The notes: generated by a model not told the origin, from the letters alone. Numbered from the stretch's first letter, positions 8,796-17,805 are shown. The stretch is DNA of 62,818 nucleotides from Brotaphodocola catenula (GCA_020686985.1 JAJEPU010000020.1:1-62818), one strand, 5' to 3'. A program made the numbers and translations.

Positions 8796-10088
8796 ATGAA
8801 TCAGTTTATTATGAAGGGCGGTAATCCACTGGTTGGAGATGTGGTGATCAGCGGGGCGAAGAATGCGGCGCTTGGTATTTTGGCGGCTGCTATTATGACC
8901 GATGATGATGTCATCATAGAGAATCTGCCGGATGTGCGGGACATCAATGTCCTTCTCGAGGCGATTTCGGAGATTGGTGCTCAGGTAGAGCGGATTGACC
9001 GGCATTCCGTAAAGATCAATGCATCTACGATCCGTGAGGTAAGCGTAGATGATGAGTATATCCGTAAAATTCGTGCTTCCTATTATTTTATTGGAGCACT
9101 GCTTGGAAAGTATAAGAGCGCAGAGGTTCCGCTCCCGGGCGGCTGCAACATCGGAAGCCGTCCGATTGACCAGCATTTAAAGGGATTTCGTGCGTTGGGC
9201 GCAAAGATTGAGATTGATCGCGGGGCAGTGATTGCGCATGCGATCGATCTCGTCGGAAGTCACATCTATCTGGATGTGGTTTCTGTCGGAGCAACGATCA
9301 ATGTCATGATGGCAGCGGCTCTCGCAGAGGGTCAGACAATCCTTGAGAATGCGGCAAAGGAGCCTCACGTTGTGGATGTTGCAAACTTCCTCAACAGCAT
9401 GGGAGCAAATATCAAGGGCGCGGGAACCGATATCATCCGTATCCGTGGTGTTCGTCGCCTTCATGGAACGGAGTATTCGATTATTCCGGATCAGATCGAG
9501 GCGGGAACCTTTATGTGTGCAGCAGCGATCACCCGCGGAGATGTGACGGTCAAGAACGTGATTCCGAAGCATCTTGAGGCGATCTCTGCAAAGCTGATTG
9601 AGATTGGATGCGAGGTAATCGAGGGAGATGATGAGGTGCGTGTGGTTGGAAAACCGAGACAGCATTCGACAAACATCAAGACCCTTCCATACCCGGGATT
9701 CCCGACGGATATGCAGCCGCAGATGGCAGTGACCCTGGCGTTGGCTGAGGGAACAAGCATGATCACGGAGAGTATTTTTGAGAATCGCTTCAAGTATGTC
9801 GATGAGCTCTCGAGAATGGGTGGAAATATCAAGGTTGAGGGCAACGTTGCGGTTATTGACGGTGTGAAGGGATTTACGGGCGCTCAGGTTGAGTCTCCGG
9901 ATCTTCGCGCAGGTGCAGCCCTCGTGCTTGCAGGACTGTCTGCAGCCGGATACACCGTTGTGGATGAGATTGGCTATATTCAGCGCGGATACGAGAAGTT
10001 TGAGGAAAAATTGCAGGCTCTCGGCGCACATATTGATATCGTGGATTCTGAGAAGGAAGCACAGAAGTTTCGCCTGAAGATCGGTTAA
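8796..10088 (+). CDS. murA: UDP-N-acetylglucosamine 1-carboxyvinyltransferase
   Basis: A 430-residue cytosolic enzyme that transfers enolpyruvate from PEP to UDP-GlcNAc, the first committed step of peptidoglycan synthesis and the fosfomycin target. The catalytic cysteine is C117 in VPLPGGCNIGSRPIDQHLKG; K22 and N23 in ISGAKNAALG bind UDP-GlcNAc and PEP. Length is normal. The ribosome binding site is weak (AGAGGTGCAGG before ATG 8796). Clostridia often carry two MurA paralogues and this sequence alone does not say which one this is. It is monocistronic, with a leader carrying an IS-end relic. Confidence 0.97.
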   Translation: MNQFIMKGGNPLVGDVVISGAKNAALGILAAAIMTDDDVIIENLPDVRDINVLLEAISEIGAQVERIDRHSVKINASTIREVSVDDEYIRKIRASYYFIGALLGKYKSAEVPLPGGCNIGSRPIDQHLKGFRALGAKIEIDRGAVIAHAIDLVGSHIYLDVVSVGATINVMMAAALAEGQTILENAAKEPHVVDVANFLNSMGANIKGAGTDIIRIRGVRRLHGTEYSIIPDQIEAGTFMCAAAITRGDVTVKNVIPKHLEAISAKLIEIGCEVIEGDDEVRVVGKPRQHSTNIKTLPYPGFPTDMQPQMAVTLALAEGTSMITESIFENRFKYVDELSRMGGNIKVEGNVAVIDGVKGFTGAQVESPDLRAGAALVLAGLSAAGYTVVDEIGYIQRGYEKFEEKLQALGAHIDIVDSEKEAQKFRLKIG

Positions 10089-10376
10089 AATTTTGGGGAC
10101 TTCTGAGCGCATTTTTGCGTGTGTTAAAATTTTTGTTTTCTTTCCGTAAGCAAATTGTTATGAACTGTACATAAACTGGACACGATTTTCCATTATGATA
10201 AAGACAGAAGATAAGAAGAAAGGAATTGGATCAGACAATTCCGCTATCGGAAAAGAAAAAGATCGAAAATGGAAGACAATTTGAAAGATAGTCGAGATTG
10301 TCGAGAGGATCGAGAAAGGAATTGAATCAGACGGAGCGGGAATGGAGGTCCGGTGTAGCAAAAGGAGGAGAAGAAA

Positions 10377-11387
10377 ATGAAGTTATGGAAAAAAGGATTG
10401 TCCCTGATGCTGGGAGCGGCATTGATCGCAGCCGCATTCACGGGAACAACATTTGCGGCATCCAGCCGAACAAAGATTACAAGAGTCAATCTGGTAGTGG
10501 ATTCTGATATTGCAGTCGGCGATGACAACGGAAGCGTGGATGTCACGACCCCGGATAGCCATTACAAGGTAAGCGATGTCGAGATTGACAACGACGATGC
10601 AGAGTGGACCAGCGGAGATAAGCCGAAGATCGAGGTTACCCTTGAGGCTGACAGCGATTACTACTTTGACGCAATGTCCAAGAGCAAGGTAAGCCTGAGC
10701 GGTGATAAGGCAACTTACACCGGCTCCCGCAGAGAGGACAGCAGCACGACTCTGATCATCAAGCTGACGTTAAAAGAGCTTGAGGGACCGCTTGAAATTG
10801 ATGATCTCTCCTGGGAGGATGAGGAGACTCCGACCGCAAAGTGGGAAGAGGTAGATGGAGCAAAGAGTTATCAGGTACGTCTTTACCGCGACAGCAAGTC
10901 TGTCGGTGAGACCGCGACGACGACGAACAATTACTATGACTTCGCTTCCAGAATCACCAAGGAGGGCGAGTACTACTTCAAGGTTCGTGTAATCAACAAC
11001 AATTCCAAGAAGGGTGAGTGGTATGAGTCCGATTACATCTATGTGGATGATGCCCTGCTCGACTCTCTGAAGAAGACGAATGGTAGCAGTAACAATAACG
11101 GAAGCAGTGTGACTCCGGGAAGCAATACAACTTCTCAGGATCAGTGGATCTGGGACAGCAACCAGAAGAAATGGTGGTATCGCTACGCAAACGGCTCCTA
11201 TCCGACAAACGGATGGCTTCAGATCGGCGGAAAGTGGTACTGCTTCGACTCTGTGGGCTGGATGCGCACAGGCTGGATTCAGGCAGGAAACAACTGGTAC
11301 TACTGCGGAACCGATGGCGCAATGCTGACGAACACAACGACTCCGGATGGATATCGCGTAGATGCAAACGGAATCTGGGTACACTAA
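10377..11387 (+). CDS. secreted cell-wall-binding repeat protein
   Basis: A 336-residue protein with a signal peptide (KKGLSLMLGAALIAAAFTGTTFAA, cleavage about residue 26). Residues ~28-135 form an all-beta domain of unknown type. Residues ~145-225 look fibronectin-III-like (TAKWEEVDGAKSYQVRLYR, then YYFKVRVIN). After a Ser/Asn-rich linker come choline-binding-type repeats (KWWYRYANGSYPTNGWLQIG, KWYCFDSVGWMRTGWI, NWYYCGTDGAML), and the chain ends NGIWVH. The repeats anchor proteins to wall polysaccharide. GGAGG precedes ATG 10377. It has the same architecture as the protein at 54132-55442; role on the surface unknown. Confidence 0.88.
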   Translation: MKLWKKGLSLMLGAALIAAAFTGTTFAASSRTKITRVNLVVDSDIAVGDDNGSVDVTTPDSHYKVSDVEIDNDDAEWTSGDKPKIEVTLEADSDYYFDAMSKSKVSLSGDKATYTGSRREDSSTTLIIKLTLKELEGPLEIDDLSWEDEETPTAKWEEVDGAKSYQVRLYRDSKSVGETATTTNNYYDFASRITKEGEYYFKVRVINNNSKKGEWYESDYIYVDDALLDSLKKTNGSSNNNGSSVTPGSNTTSQDQWIWDSNQKKWWYRYANGSYPTNGWLQIGGKWYCFDSVGWMRTGWIQAGNNWYYCGTDGAMLTNTTTPDGYRVDANGIWVH

Positions 11388-11421
11388 ACCTAAAATCAGA
11401 AGATGGAAGAATGAAAATTGG

Positions 11422-11447
11422 CAGGGCGGAATTTCCGCCCTGTTTTT
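11422..11447 (+). terminator. intrinsic terminator after the wall-binding protein gene
   Basis: CAGGGCGGA (11422-11430) pairs with TCCGCCCTG (11434-11442) over a 3-base loop, followed by TTTTT. It is immediately followed by a second perfect hairpin, ATGATAGGA (11450-11458) / TCCTATCAT (11466-11474), which contains the recurring post-terminator motif described in the findings. Confidence 0.88.
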
Positions 11448-11539
11448 GTATGATAGGAAATTGCGTCCTATCATGTTCCTTAGTAACGATGCGATCAAAA
11501 ATCTCCAAAATAAATTTCTAAAAAACTTTGAAAAAAGTG

Positions 11540-11568
11540 TTGACAAAACAGATAATCTATCATATAAT
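11540..11568 (+). promoter_or_regulatory. consensus sigma-A promoter of the tRNA cluster
   Basis: Perfect TTGACA (11540-11545), a 17-base spacer and perfect TATAAT (11563-11568), about 50 bases before the first tRNA. This strength is expected of a stable RNA operon. Confidence 0.9.
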
Positions 11569-11616
11569 AACCTCGTTGTTCACGACAACACAGCAACAAA
11601 GAGCAATACGAAGTAT

Positions 11617-11689
11617 TCCTCGATAGCTCAGTCGGTAGAGCACGCGGCTGTTAACCGCGCTGTCGTAGGTTCAAGTCCTACTCGGGGAG
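11617..11689 (+). tRNA. tRNA-Asn (GTT)
   Basis: Full cloverleaf: acceptor TCCTCGA / TCGGGGA, D-arm GCTCAGTCGGTAGAGC, anticodon stem CGCGG/CCGCG with loop CTGTTAA and anticodon GTT at 11650-11652, T-arm GTAGG TTCAAGT CCTAC, discriminator G. The 3' CCA is not encoded. First of four tRNAs behind one promoter. Confidence 0.96.
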
Positions 11690-11715
11690 CTAGGTCCATG
11701 GAGACCAGAAATTTC

Positions 11716-11787
11716 GGCCCCATGGTCAAGCGGTTAAGACATCGCCCTTTCACGGCGGTAACACGAGTTCAAATCTCGTTGGGGTCA
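11716..11787 (+). tRNA. tRNA-Glu (TTC)
   Basis: Acceptor GGCCCCA / TGGGGTC, anticodon loop CTTTCAC with anticodon TTC, T-arm ACGAG TTCAAAT CTCGT, discriminator A. CCA is not encoded. Second gene of the tRNA cluster. Confidence 0.95.
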
Positions 11788-11808
11788 TTTGGCAATGCCA
11801 AAGAGTGC

Positions 11809-11882
11809 GGACCTTTAGCTCAGTTGGTTAGAGCAACCGGCTCATAACCGGTCGGTCCTGGGTTCGAGTCCCCGAAGGTCCA
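11809..11882 (+). tRNA. tRNA with CAT anticodon (tRNA-Ile2 or elongator tRNA-Met)
   Basis: Acceptor GGACCTT / AAGGTCC, anticodon stem CCGG/CCGG with loop CTCATAA, discriminator A. The CAT anticodon is shared by Met tRNAs and by tRNA-Ile2, whose C34 is changed to lysidine by TilS. The GGACCTT acceptor and overall sequence resemble Firmicute tRNA-Ile2 as I recall it, but elongator Met remains possible. It is not the initiator type, because the first pair is a Watson-Crick G-C. The T-stem has one mismatch. Confidence 0.85.
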
Positions 11883-11910
11883 TTGAACCGCAAAAACAAT
11901 TTTATAATCT

Positions 11911-11984
11911 GGCCTGGTGGCTCAGCTGGTTAGAGCGCCGCCCTGTCACGGCGGAGGTCGTGGGTTCGAACCCCATCCGGGTCG
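11911..11984 (+). tRNA. tRNA-Asp (GTC)
   Basis: Acceptor GGCCTGG / CCGGGTC, D-arm GCTCAGCTGGTTAGAGC, anticodon loop CTGTCAC with anticodon GTC, T-arm GTGGG TTCGAAC CCCAT, discriminator G. CCA is not encoded. Last gene of the cluster, with a terminator 9 bases downstream. Confidence 0.96.
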
Positions 11985-11992
11985 TTTTGAAG

Positions 11993-12028
11993 AGTCTGGA
12001 GTTTCCTGATGGAAATTTCAGACTTTTT
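11993..12028 (+). terminator. intrinsic terminator of the tRNA cluster
   Basis: AGTCTG (11993-11998) pairs with CAGACT (12019-12024); inside it TTTCC pairs with GGAAA around TGAT. A TTTTT tract follows. Confidence 0.85.
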
Positions 12029-12159
12029 GTGTTACCATAAAAGGAGTAATGGCCTGTCGGCTTCGCGTGTCTTTTGAGGAATCCGCGAGTGGGTGTATGG
12101 GGTAACAGGTAAATGTAAGGTAAATGCAGAAAATTTGGGAAGCGTGTTGGAGGACAGAG

Positions 12160-12576
12160 ATGGCAGTGACAAGAGGCAGTAGAGAGACAGTTTTGTATTA
12201 TTCCCCTGAGGGAAACAAGAATGCGACAAAGTTGAAGGGTGTACTTGTGCGGATGGGAATCCGGATTCGCAATGTGAGCGAGGATCAGCTTGGTGAGACG
12301 ATCGGGGCTCTTCTCGGTCTTGAGGGATTTAAGGAGGAAGAGCACGCGAAAGAGAATATAGATGTAGCGGAAACGATCGATCAGGAGGTTCTCGTCATGC
12401 ACAATTTTTCGGGAAGCCGACTCGACGAACTGCTTCTTGGAATGCGTCGTGCAAAAGTTCAGAAGATTGATTTAAAAGCGATTGTGACGGAGAACAACGT
12501 CGGATGGAGCTTTTATCATCTTTATGAGGAGATTGGCGCAGAACATGAGAGAATGCATCAGAATGCAGAGCAGTAA
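12160..12576 (+). CDS. DUF3783 domain protein
   Basis: A 138-residue soluble protein. The C-terminal part (EVLVMHNFSGSRLDELLLGM, then KAIVTENNVGWSFYHLYEEI) matches DUF3783, a small domain of unknown function frequent in Clostridia. GGAGG at 12149-12153 selects ATG 12160 over the in-frame ATG at 12124. Its end overlaps the start of the substrate-binding lipoprotein gene by about 30 bases, so it may be co-transcribed with the sensing module, although no functional link is known. Confidence 0.8.
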   Translation: MAVTRGSRETVLYYSPEGNKNATKLKGVLVRMGIRIRNVSEDQLGETIGALLGLEGFKEEEHAKENIDVAETIDQEVLVMHNFSGSRLDELLLGMRRAKVQKIDLKAIVTENNVGWSFYHLYEEIGAEHERMHQNAEQ

Positions 12577-13855
12577 GCGAACACAGAGCAGAACGCAGAT
12601 ACCGCGCAGGAAGCAGCAGGGAAAGCGATTTGGCAGGAGGATTTTTTGTGTGCTTACGCTTCTTGTCATCGGTGTGACGCTCACTTCCTGTGGTGGTGAG
12701 GCGGAAGTCGCACCGAAGGAGAAGACACGGTTGGTTCTCTGGCATTACTGGGATATTCCAGCAATGCGCCAGAAGCTGACCCAGCTTGCGGATGAGTACA
12801 ATGCGTCTCAGGATGAGGTGATCATTGATCTGGAGTATGTGCCGGATGAGGATTTCAGAAAGACACTTGCTCTGGCGGGTGAGAATAGGGAACTTCCGGA
12901 TCTGATTCTCGCGGATTGCAGTGATATTCAGTATTTTGAGCGGATAAGTCCGCTTGTGGATCTGTCGAATGTTGTCGATTGGGACGAGTATCTCGATCAG
13001 GCTGTGGAGTTGTGTGAGGGAAAGGACGGTACAATGATCGGGTTTCCGCTCGGTTTGAATTGCCTGACGCTCTATTACAACAAGGGGATTTTACAGCGTT
13101 CCGGTGTGAAGCCTCCAGAGACGTTTGAGGAGTTTTTAAGTGTCGCAAAGACGATGACGAGCGGGCAGATCTATGGATGTGGATTTGCCGGGCTGATCAG
13201 TGAGGAGACGACGTACAGCTTTCTGCCGATCATCTGGGGATTTGGGGCGGATATGAAGAACTTAAATACCCCGGAGGGAGAGCAGGCCTATCATTTCCTG
13301 AAAAAACTCGTGCAGAGCGGGGCAGTCAGTCGGAGCACGGCGAACATGACGATGTCGGATGTGGCGCGCCAGTTCAGCAAAGGAAATATCGCAATGATTT
13401 TTGCGGCATCCGGAAAGATGGAGTATTATTTTAAACAGAATCCTCAACTACGCTATGGGCAGATTCGGATTCCGGGTGCGACGGATCGGACGAGTGTGAT
13501 CGGCGGAGAGGTTCTTCTTGTGCCAGATCAGAAGAACCGGGAGGAGGCAGTTGATTTTGTCCGTTTTCTCTCTCAGCCGGAGCAGATGAAATCTTATCTG
13601 GAATCTGCCGGATACTTGGCACCGCGCAGGGATGTACTCGAGTGGCAGATGGAGAAAAATCCGGAGAGGAGAAAGGATCTGCATGGTCTCAAGTATGCGA
13701 GAATCAGAGAACGGGTCGAGTACTGGCCGGCGATCTCAATCGCACTTGCAGAGACGGTGAACCAGACGATCCTGCAGGATGAACCGCAGGATGCCTGGAA
13801 GAAACTGGCAGATCGTATTGCTCAGATCAGGGAGGAATATCATGAGGGGGAATAA
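12545..13855 (+). CDS. extracellular solute-binding lipoprotein, family 1 type
   Basis: About 436 residues. A basic N-terminus and hydrophobic stretch end in the lipobox TLTSC (C49 with this start), so the mature protein should be lipid-anchored. The rest is a type-1 carbohydrate-type periplasmic-binding fold: RLVLWHYWDIPAMRQKLTQL, a GFPLGLNCLTLYYNKGIL hinge segment, and a late WPAISIALAETVN motif. Starts at 12524, 12545 and 12563 are all possible; none has an ideal ribosome binding site. No ABC permease or ATPase is present; instead the gene overlaps a YesM-type kinase gene by 14 bases. That suggests it works as a ligand sensor or lends ligands to a distant transporter. Confidence 0.88.
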   Translation: MRECIRMQSSKRTQSRTQIPRRKQQGKRFGRRIFCVLTLLVIGVTLTSCGGEAEVAPKEKTRLVLWHYWDIPAMRQKLTQLADEYNASQDEVIIDLEYVPDEDFRKTLALAGENRELPDLILADCSDIQYFERISPLVDLSNVVDWDEYLDQAVELCEGKDGTMIGFPLGLNCLTLYYNKGILQRSGVKPPETFEEFLSVAKTMTSGQIYGCGFAGLISEETTYSFLPIIWGFGADMKNLNTPEGEQAYHFLKKLVQSGAVSRSTANMTMSDVARQFSKGNIAMIFAASGKMEYYFKQNPQLRYGQIRIPGATDRTSVIGGEVLLVPDQKNREEAVDFVRFLSQPEQMKSYLESAGYLAPRRDVLEWQMEKNPERRKDLHGLKYARIRERVEYWPAISIALAETVNQTILQDEPQDAWKKLADRIAQIREEYHEGE

Positions 13856-15545
13856 TCGATCACTTCGCACTTCACTGGTGATGGCAGAGAGCGTCACCAT
13901 TGTTCTTCCCCTGTTGATTCTGATTTTTGTGATGCAGGCGAGAATCGGAGAGATCTTAAAGTCGAATGTTGAGACGGAGATGCAGAGAGAGATTGAGACT
14001 GCGGATCAGATGCTCAATATGATGATGGACCGCTATGACAGTGTGCTCTCTGATTTTTGTACGGATGAGGAGCTTGTTGTTCTCGTCCAGCAGATCAACA
14101 ACAAGAGGGATGTGCTTGATGCAAACAGCAATCAGATTCGCCGTCAGCTTAAACGCCTGTGCAACCGAAATGAGGAAGTGGAGGGCGTGACACTTGTGAC
14201 AACGGGTGGGCAGAAGTACTTTTATGACCGCGTCAGCGCCTCTTCGATGGACAGCACCTGGGCGGGTCATCTGGTGAAGCAGGATATGGGTGGCGGAGTT
14301 CATTTTCACGGTGGCGTGAGTCTGGAGCAGAGTGAGGATGGAAGTGGACATCTGCTCCAGATTGCGCGCAGGATTGTCGATTATCGGGATATTCATCGCG
14401 ATTTGGGAACGGTGATTCTGAGTTTTGATCAGGAAGTACTCTGGGAGGTGATTTCCTCGAAGACTGAGTCAAGACTTTATATCTGCGAGGGAGACCAGAT
14501 TATTGCATCGGAGATCAGGGAGGATATCGGAAAAAAGATCTCGGAGATTTCGACGTCCGGCATCAGTGTCCTGAGTACAGACAATGCAGTGACGGGCTGG
14601 AAACTGTACGATTACTACTCGATGAGAGAGTTTTCAAGACTGATCAGCCATCAGACAACGCTGATGATGGTGATGACGGTGGGATTTCTGATTGAGGGAA
14701 GTATTGCGGTTTGCCTGATTTTTAAGCCGATCTTTCTTCAGGTTAAGCAGATTGAGTCGGCAATGATTGAGGTCGAAAAGGGAGATTTCTCGGTTCGTGT
14801 TCCCGGCAATACCAAACTTCCGCGCGAGGTGGTTACGATTGTCGGCGGATTTAACAAGATGGTGGAGAAGACAGGGGATCTGATTGAGAAGCTCAAGACT
14901 TCGGCGGAGGAACAGCGAAATGCTGAGCTCTCTGCGATGGAGGCACAGATTGACCCGCATTTTCTCTACAATACTCTCGATACGATTAACTGGAAGGCGA
15001 TTGAACGTGATGAGTACGAGATCAGCGGAATGGTTTGTGCACTCGCAGATATCTTGCGCTACTCGATTCGGAATCCGGGAGGCCTTGTGTCGATCGGGCA
15101 GGAACTCTACTGGCTGAGCCAGTACACAATGCTCCAGAAAGAGCGAATCGAACAACCGCTCGAGGTGGAGACAGATATCCCGGAGGAACTGAAAGGGTGT
15201 CAGATTCACAAGATGCTTCTTCAGCCATTTGTGGAAAATGCGATCAAGCATGGAGGGTATCAGAAGGAAGGAGTATGCCGTCTGACGATTCGAATTCGAC
15301 GGATTGAGGATCAGATTTACATCATGATTCGGGACAATGGAAAGGGAATTCCGAAGGAGACGCTTCAGATTCTCAATGATCCGACGAAACGGATGGAAGG
15401 GCATGTCGGGATTTACAATGTAAGAAAACGACTCGAGTTGTATTATGGGGAAGATGCAACTTGTTATTTTGAGAGTCGTCCGGATATCGGAACGACAGTG
15501 CATCTGTTTGTGAAAGCGATACGGGGGGGAGGAAAAAACAGATGA
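13842..15545 (+). CDS. YesM-type sensor histidine kinase
   Basis: 567 residues. TM1 is near residues 10-34, an extracytoplasmic sensor domain follows, TM2 is near 265-290, then a HAMP region (IEVEKGDFSVRVPGN). The His_kinase domain carries the phospho-acceptor H373 in EAQIDPHFLYNTLDTIN, and an HATPase domain has the N-box FVENAIKHG and D498 in DNGKGIP. GGAGGA at 13831-13836 selects ATG 13842 over an in-frame start at 13779. The start overlaps the binding-protein gene and the end overlaps the response regulator by ATGA, so the three genes are translationally coupled. Confidence 0.93.
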   Translation: MRGNNRSLRTSLVMAESVTIVLPLLILIFVMQARIGEILKSNVETEMQREIETADQMLNMMMDRYDSVLSDFCTDEELVVLVQQINNKRDVLDANSNQIRRQLKRLCNRNEEVEGVTLVTTGGQKYFYDRVSASSMDSTWAGHLVKQDMGGGVHFHGGVSLEQSEDGSGHLLQIARRIVDYRDIHRDLGTVILSFDQEVLWEVISSKTESRLYICEGDQIIASEIREDIGKKISEISTSGISVLSTDNAVTGWKLYDYYSMREFSRLISHQTTLMMVMTVGFLIEGSIAVCLIFKPIFLQVKQIESAMIEVEKGDFSVRVPGNTKLPREVVTIVGGFNKMVEKTGDLIEKLKTSAEEQRNAELSAMEAQIDPHFLYNTLDTINWKAIERDEYEISGMVCALADILRYSIRNPGGLVSIGQELYWLSQYTMLQKERIEQPLEVETDIPEELKGCQIHKMLLQPFVENAIKHGGYQKEGVCRLTIRIRRIEDQIYIMIRDNGKGIPKETLQILNDPTKRMEGHVGIYNVRKRLELYYGEDATCYFESRPDIGTTVHLFVKAIRGGGKNR

Positions 15546-17077
15546 AGATTGCAGTAGTGGAAGATGAGAGTTCAATCCGCAACGGTCTGGCAAAGATTAT
15601 CAAAAAGCTGGATCCGGAATATGAGCTTGTGGGAACAGCGGGAAACGGTCTCGAGGGACTGCATCTTGTGCAGAATACTGAGCCGGATCTCGTGATTATG
15701 GATATTCAGATGCCGGAGATGAATGGGCTTGATATGCTCGAACATCTCCGAAAGGACGGATATACAGGACGGGCGGTTGTCCTGACCGCGTATTCGGATT
15801 TTGACTATGCAAAGCGGGCAATCGGTATGAACATTGACAATTATCTGCTCAAGCCGATCAAGATTCAGGAGCTTCGGGAAACACTCTGGAATATCCGAAA
15901 TGTATTGGAGAAAGAGAGAGGAATCGAAAATATGCAGGAAAAATTCCTCTCACTTCCCCAGATTTTTAAGGGCTGTATGCTGGCGGAGCTTCCGGTCGAT
16001 GAGGAACTCAACAAGCTGACTCTGCGGGAGTACGGGCTTGACATCAAAGATTCTCTTGAAGTTTTCTCGATCTGGATGGGAACGAATTATGACCGCCAGG
16101 TTGCCAAGGTCAGACAGATCGTGGAGACGTACACGGGGCGGGTTGCCGATTACTCGAGCACGATCATTGAGTCGGTGCGTCAGCATCAGCTTCTCGTCAT
16201 CCTCTATCATTGTCAGAACAGGGAGAAGATCCAGAAACGTTATGTTGAGATGTTGATTCCGGCGATCTGCCGGGCACTCAGCCCGATTCCGCTCTTTCTC
16301 TGGACACAGAGTGATGGAATGGCTGGGCTTCAGGAGGCATATGAGGAGCTGATCACCGATCGGGAGTGGAACTTGAGTTTTCCAAGAGAAACACTTCTGA
16401 CGAGGGAAAATCTCCGCCAGATGCATCTGGTTCCGCTCCAATATCCACTTGAGATGGAGGAGAAAATGCGCAAGATGATCACAGAGCGCAATCAGGAGGG
16501 ATTCTTGGAGGCACTTGAACAGTTCATCCGTATGTACCGCAACGGAAGTTGTCATCCGAATGAGATCCGTGAGGCGTGTATCCGTTTCAGCATGGCAATC
16601 CTGAATCTCGCAAAGACGCTCGGAAGGACAGCAGGACTTGGCTCGGCGCAGGAGATCGTTGGCTCGATCACGCAGGCAGTGACATGGAATGAGATTCGCG
16701 CAATCATGGAACAGCTCTATGAGAAGACAGCAGTGCCAGAGAAAAGTGAGGCGGTCAGCGATCTCGTCCACCGAGCAAGGCTTCTGATTGAGGAGTATTA
16801 CAGTCAGGGAATCACGCTCGATGAACTGGCGCAGAAGCTGAAAGTGTCGGAGGAGTATCTGAGCAGTCAGTTCAAAAAAGAGACGGGGATGTCGTTTACA
16901 GAGACTGTTCGGAGTTATCGAATTGAAAAGATTAAGGAATTGCTTCTTCATTCAAAACTTAAGCTGAACCAGATCTCGGACATGGTGGGATATGCCGACC
17001 CGAAATATATGAGCAAGGTGTTTAAGGAGGAGGTTGGGGTTCTTCCGGCAGAATTTAGGAAGAACTTCTCTTCTTAA
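15542..17077 (+). CDS. YesN-type AraC-family response regulator
   Basis: 511 residues. The N-terminal receiver has phospho-acceptor D54 (VIMDIQMPEMNG), T82 and K104. A middle region of about 270 residues follows, typical of the long YesN form. The C-terminal AraC DNA-binding domain has two helix-turn-helix units (GITLDELAQKLKVSEEYLSS and KLNQISDMVGYADPKYMSKV). GGGGAGG precedes ATG 15542. It should activate genes in response to the upstream kinase; such targets are often carbohydrate transport genes, but none lies downstream here, so they must be elsewhere or be this operon itself. Confidence 0.94.
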   Translation: MKIAVVEDESSIRNGLAKIIKKLDPEYELVGTAGNGLEGLHLVQNTEPDLVIMDIQMPEMNGLDMLEHLRKDGYTGRAVVLTAYSDFDYAKRAIGMNIDNYLLKPIKIQELRETLWNIRNVLEKERGIENMQEKFLSLPQIFKGCMLAELPVDEELNKLTLREYGLDIKDSLEVFSIWMGTNYDRQVAKVRQIVETYTGRVADYSSTIIESVRQHQLLVILYHCQNREKIQKRYVEMLIPAICRALSPIPLFLWTQSDGMAGLQEAYEELITDREWNLSFPRETLLTRENLRQMHLVPLQYPLEMEEKMRKMITERNQEGFLEALEQFIRMYRNGSCHPNEIREACIRFSMAILNLAKTLGRTAGLGSAQEIVGSITQAVTWNEIRAIMEQLYEKTAVPEKSEAVSDLVHRARLLIEEYYSQGITLDELAQKLKVSEEYLSSQFKKETGMSFTETVRSYRIEKIKELLLHSKLKLNQISDMVGYADPKYMSKVFKEEVGVLPAEFRKNFSS

Positions 17078-17520
17078 AAAGCGGGTTTTGTAAAATTTTC
17101 CTCATAAATTTTCTTCAAAACGGGGGTGTAGGAGGAAAAAATTGATTTGGAAGCATTTACAAATGGGAAAATCCGGGATTTTTGGTGACATTTTCTGACA
17201 GAAATTGACGAAAAATCTTAAATAGTTACTCCTATTTAAGAAATTTCCTCTTTCCAGAATATTTTGGAGTGATAGAATATTCATAAACGGTGAGGAGAGA
17301 TCAGAGAAAAACCGAGTTCCAGATGAGCAGGATGCAAAGTCCAGAAAAAAAGGATAATAAGAGTTGGATCGGACCTGATGAGAGTACTTTCCGTGATGAA
17401 TAAACTATGTATAGAATGAAAAATCAACCAGAATGACAATCCGAGTGAGGAAGACGAATAGAGCGAGAAAATCTGGTTAGACTGTCAGATAAGAAAACCA
17501 AAAAGGAGAATGAGTTTATC
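17078..17520. other. intergenic region with an AT-rich hairpin
   Basis: No ORF with a ribosome binding site is visible. A perfect 9-bp inverted repeat, CTTAAATAG (17217-17225) / CTATTTAAG (17232-17240), closes a 6-base loop and may end the response regulator transcript, although no T-tract follows. The remainder is A-rich leader for the HPr-like gene. Confidence 0.4.
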
Positions 17521-17751
17521 ATGAGCGAAATGAACGTAACCTTTAAGAATCCGAACGATGTTCTTGATTTTATCAGCAAAGTAGAGAAGTATCCGTACAA
17601 CATGGATCTGAGTCGTGGAAGCATTGTTGTGGATGCAAAATCTCTTCTGGGAATCATGAATCTGGGATTCAACCACATCGTGAACTTAAAGGTTTACGCA
17701 GACCATTGTGAGGATCTTTGCAGTGACATCAAGCAGTTCCTTGCAGCATAA
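17521..17751 (+). CDS. HPr-like protein lacking the phospho-accepting histidine
   Basis: 76 residues. From residue ~15 on it follows HPr of the phosphotransferase system: DFISKVEKYPYNMDLSRGS, then VDAKSLLGIMNLGF, then a last strand and helix (VNLKVYADHCEDLCSDIKQF). The Ser in AKSLLGI aligns with the HPr kinase site Ser46. The active-site loop GIHARPA is absent, replaced by NPNDVLD, so it cannot carry phosphate for sugar transport in the usual way. Related His-less proteins are common in Lachnospiraceae; a regulatory role is a guess. AAGGAG precedes ATG 17521. Confidence 0.82.
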   Translation: MSEMNVTFKNPNDVLDFISKVEKYPYNMDLSRGSIVVDAKSLLGIMNLGFNHIVNLKVYADHCEDLCSDIKQFLAA

Positions 17752-17805
17752 AGAGAGTAGTTATTTATTAACAAGCCATTATCAATTTATTGTTCCCCAT
17801 ACTGA

